A stretch of 64,000 nt of DNA from Domibacillus aminovorans (GTDB taxonomy: Bacteria; Bacillota; Bacilli; Bacillales; Domibacillaceae): contig NZ_LQWY01000003.1 in the NCBI RefSeq assembly GCF_001643235.1, forward strand, positions 40,244 to 104,243. The letters run 5' to 3'. Shown piece by piece: positions 63,939 through 64,000 of this stretch. The translations under genes were made by a program, and so were the position numbers. Under the pieces are notes generated by a model. That model searched no databases and was not told where the DNA came from. It saw nothing but the letters and a program-made list of their open reading frames with translations. The stretch's first letter is position 1; each line of letters begins with the position of its first letter.

Positions 63939-64000
63939 TGCAAAAAAGAAAAGTGAGTGAGAGCGTAAAATATCTTGTGTAAATGAATAAACAGAAAAAG

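Overview
The window is low-GC Bacillota DNA from an endospore former of the Bacillaceae. It carries a gerA-type germinant receptor operon, an H-type small acid-soluble spore protein, a spore-coat transglutaminase with a sigma-K-like promoter, sporulation-kinase-like histidine kinases and Bacillus-style AGGAGG ribosome binding sites. The run yneP-yneQ-yneR-plsY-parE-parC at the left matches, from memory, the Bacillus subtilis order without yneT.

Layout: 1-12.8 kb is core chromosome: an M20 peptidase, thioesterase, frameshifted yneQ, HesB-like yneR, plsY, both topoisomerase IV subunits, a PAS histidine kinase, mscL, an MFS exporter, a HAD phosphatase and methionine aminopeptidase. From 12.8 to 20.4 kb the DNA is accessory and decayed: an integrase fragment, a LysR protein without its DNA-binding domain, a CynX-like transporter, tgl, a nitrilase, two unassigned proteins (one with a possible TIR/deoxyribosyltransferase-like fold) and a wrecked IS6-family transposase. 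From 20.4 to 26.6 kb come an amino-acid permease, the ger operon and sspH.

26.6-31.6 kb is a graveyard of dispersed repeats, tiny ORFs and at least two SPP1-type phage head-gene remnants flanking a histidine kinase whose last codons are read from the antisense strand of one remnant. From 31.8 to 37.8 kb lie a zinc-binding lipoprotein gene under two Zur-like boxes, aldehyde dehydrogenase, a cold-shock protein, small membrane proteins and a half-length Spo0M. From 38.4 to 46.5 kb is a catabolic cluster: a SsuABC-like ABC transporter, two flavin-dependent LLM monooxygenases that look like a duplication, an MFS exporter and a nitroreductase, behind a leader with a strong terminator. It probably imports and oxidises an organosulfur or aminopolycarboxylate compound.

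46.5-53.6 kb has truncated ABC and MATE genes, two divergent S-layer-homology cell-wall proteins, an EamA ghost and a GntR/EmrE pair. 53.6-57.2 kb is a partly dismantled alanine locus: an alr stub, intact ald, an adeR-like pseudogene and an alanine-type permease behind a promoter with a cre site. 57.4-59.8 kb holds small hypotheticals and regulator fragments. The right end is a citrate system: the two-component pair citS-citT and a CitM-type transporter with a good cre site.

No rRNA, tRNA or CRISPR array was found. Family assignments come from reading translated motifs by eye; none was confirmed by a database search.
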